A DNA stretch of 64,000 nucleotides from Eledone cirrhosa (lineage: Eukaryota; Mollusca; Cephalopoda; Octopoda; Eledonidae): NCBI GenBank assembly GCA_964016885.1, contig OZ024742.1:15728108-15792107 (forward strand), in the 5' to 3' direction. Every line of letters starts with the position of its first letter. Within the stretch, counting starts at the first letter, position 1. Under the pieces are notes generated by a model. The model did no database searches, was not told where the DNA came from, and saw only the letters and a program-made list of their open reading frames with translations. A program made the translations under genes and the position numbers. Shown here one piece after another: positions 63,361 through 64,000 of the stretch.

Positions 63361-64000
63361 ATTTGTGTGAGATATTGTTTAGTATACAGTAGAGACCTTA
63401 GGTTTGGATTTGTGTGAGATATTGTTTAGTATACAGTAGAGACTTTAGGTTTGGATTTGTGAGTGATATTGTTTAGTACACAGTAGAGACTTTAGGTTTG
63501 GATTTGTGTGAGATATTGTTTAGTATACAGTAGAGATTTAGGTTTGGATTTGTGTGAGATATTGTTTAGTATACAGTAGATACTTTAGGTTTCAATATGT
63601 GTGAGATATTGTTTAGTATACAGTAGAGACTTTAGGTTTGGATTTGTGTGAGATATTGTTTAGTACACAGTAGAGACTTTAGGTTTGGATTTGTGAGATA
63701 TTGTTTAGTACACAGTAGAGACTTTAGGTTTGGATTTGTGTGAGATATTGATTAGTTTACAGTAGAGACATTAGGTTTGGATTTGTGTGAGATATTGTTT
63801 AGTATACAGTAGAGACTTTAGGTTTGGATTTGTGTGAGATATTGTTTAGTACACAGTAGAGACTTTAGGGTTGGATTTGTGTGAGATATTGTTTTGTATA
63901 CAGTAGAGACTTCAGGTTTGCATTTGTGTGGGATACTGTTTAGTACACAGTAGAGACTTTAGGTTTGGATTTGTGTAAGATATTGATTAGTATACAGTAG

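Larger units (their letters stand above)
38239..64000 (+). repeat. Satellite B: 47-bp tandem array
   Basis: This is a head-to-tail array of a 47-bp monomer, about 550 copies, running off the right edge. The core contains TTTGTGTGAGATATTG and CAGTAGAGACTTTAGG; GAGATATTG at 38,244, 38,291 and 38,338 fixes the period. G+C is about 33% with a strong strand skew: 13 G against 2-3 C per monomer on this strand. Two main subfamilies differ at one base, GTATAC versus GTACAC. Short monomers occur in set places: GTGTGATATTG loses two bases, GAGATTTATG loses one, and TTTGTGAGATATTG loses two. All monomers point the same way. TGA and TAG triplets on this strand and TAA on the other close every frame within 141 bp. 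It shows no convincing relation to satellite A. No gene, mobile element or other unique sequence interrupts it. Confidence 0.97.

Noticed and set aside
38239..64000. TTTAGG in every B monomer resembles the plant-type telomere repeat TTTAGGG.
   Set aside because: It occurs once per 47 bp, is followed by TTTGG and not by further TTTAGGG units, and never forms a run. It is a chance match.
1..64000. A repetitive protein gene.
   Set aside because: Neither period is a multiple of three and stop triplets occur in each monomer on both strands.
1..64000. A CENP-B box or other known centromere motif.
   Set aside because: I found no sequence with the TTCG and CGGG core of the CENP-B box; CpG is almost absent. 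A centromeric role is neither shown nor excluded.
1..64000. Common ancestry of satellites A and B through the shared string GTGTGA followed by TATT.
   Set aside because: The resemblance covers about ten AT/GT-rich bases and the rest of the monomers do not align. Chance is the simpler explanation.
38239..64000. GTATAC as a functional palindromic protein-binding site.
   Set aside because: About half of the monomers have GTACAC instead, and the alternation follows block structure. It reads as a subfamily marker.

Overview
The whole 64 kb window is tandem satellite DNA, with no unique-sequence gene in it. Two unrelated families fill it head to tail, all monomers in one orientation. Array A (1 to about 38,238) is a 29-bp, AT-rich monomer repeated roughly 1,320 times. 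Array B (about 38,239 to 64,000, running off the window) is a 47-bp, T/G-rich monomer repeated roughly 550 times. They meet at one abrupt junction near 38,236-38,239 that shares only three bases. Array A also runs off the left edge, so neither outer end is seen.

The layout points to a eukaryotic heterochromatic or subtelomeric/pericentromeric satellite block. Nothing names the species. CpG is almost absent from both consensus monomers, which would fit a CpG-methylating host but is weak evidence because it may simply reflect the founder monomer.

Coding is excluded on structural grounds. Neither 29 nor 47 is a multiple of three, so every reading frame passes through all three phases of the monomer within 87 or 141 bp. 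Each monomer carries stop triplets on both strands. I see no tRNA, rRNA, transposon, CRISPR array or promoter that can be separated from the repeat.

The real information lies in the higher-order structure, read by following rare variant monomers. Array A is a nested set of segmental duplications. A 1,540-bp tandem duplication (11,546-14,625) lies inside a 9,579-bp tandem duplication (11,381-20,959 and 20,960-30,538) whose copies stay in exact register at every marker checked. A more diverged partial third copy follows at about 32,990-37,170. Older blocks at 1-9.3 kb recur at offsets of 5,311, 7,314, 12,512 and 29,927 bp. Array B has a coarser ladder of about 1.3-1.5 kb blocks, a 4.2-kb duplication, a 4.8-kb offset duplication and a 2,153-bp tandem duplication (47,828-52,133). 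In B, copy-length differences are often 94 bp, exactly two monomers, matching an alternating dimer visible in the array. Both arrays lose higher-order order and become more diverse near their shared junction, as expected at satellite edges.

All offsets were read by hand from marker positions. Block edges carry an uncertainty of about one monomer (30-50 bp) and sometimes more.
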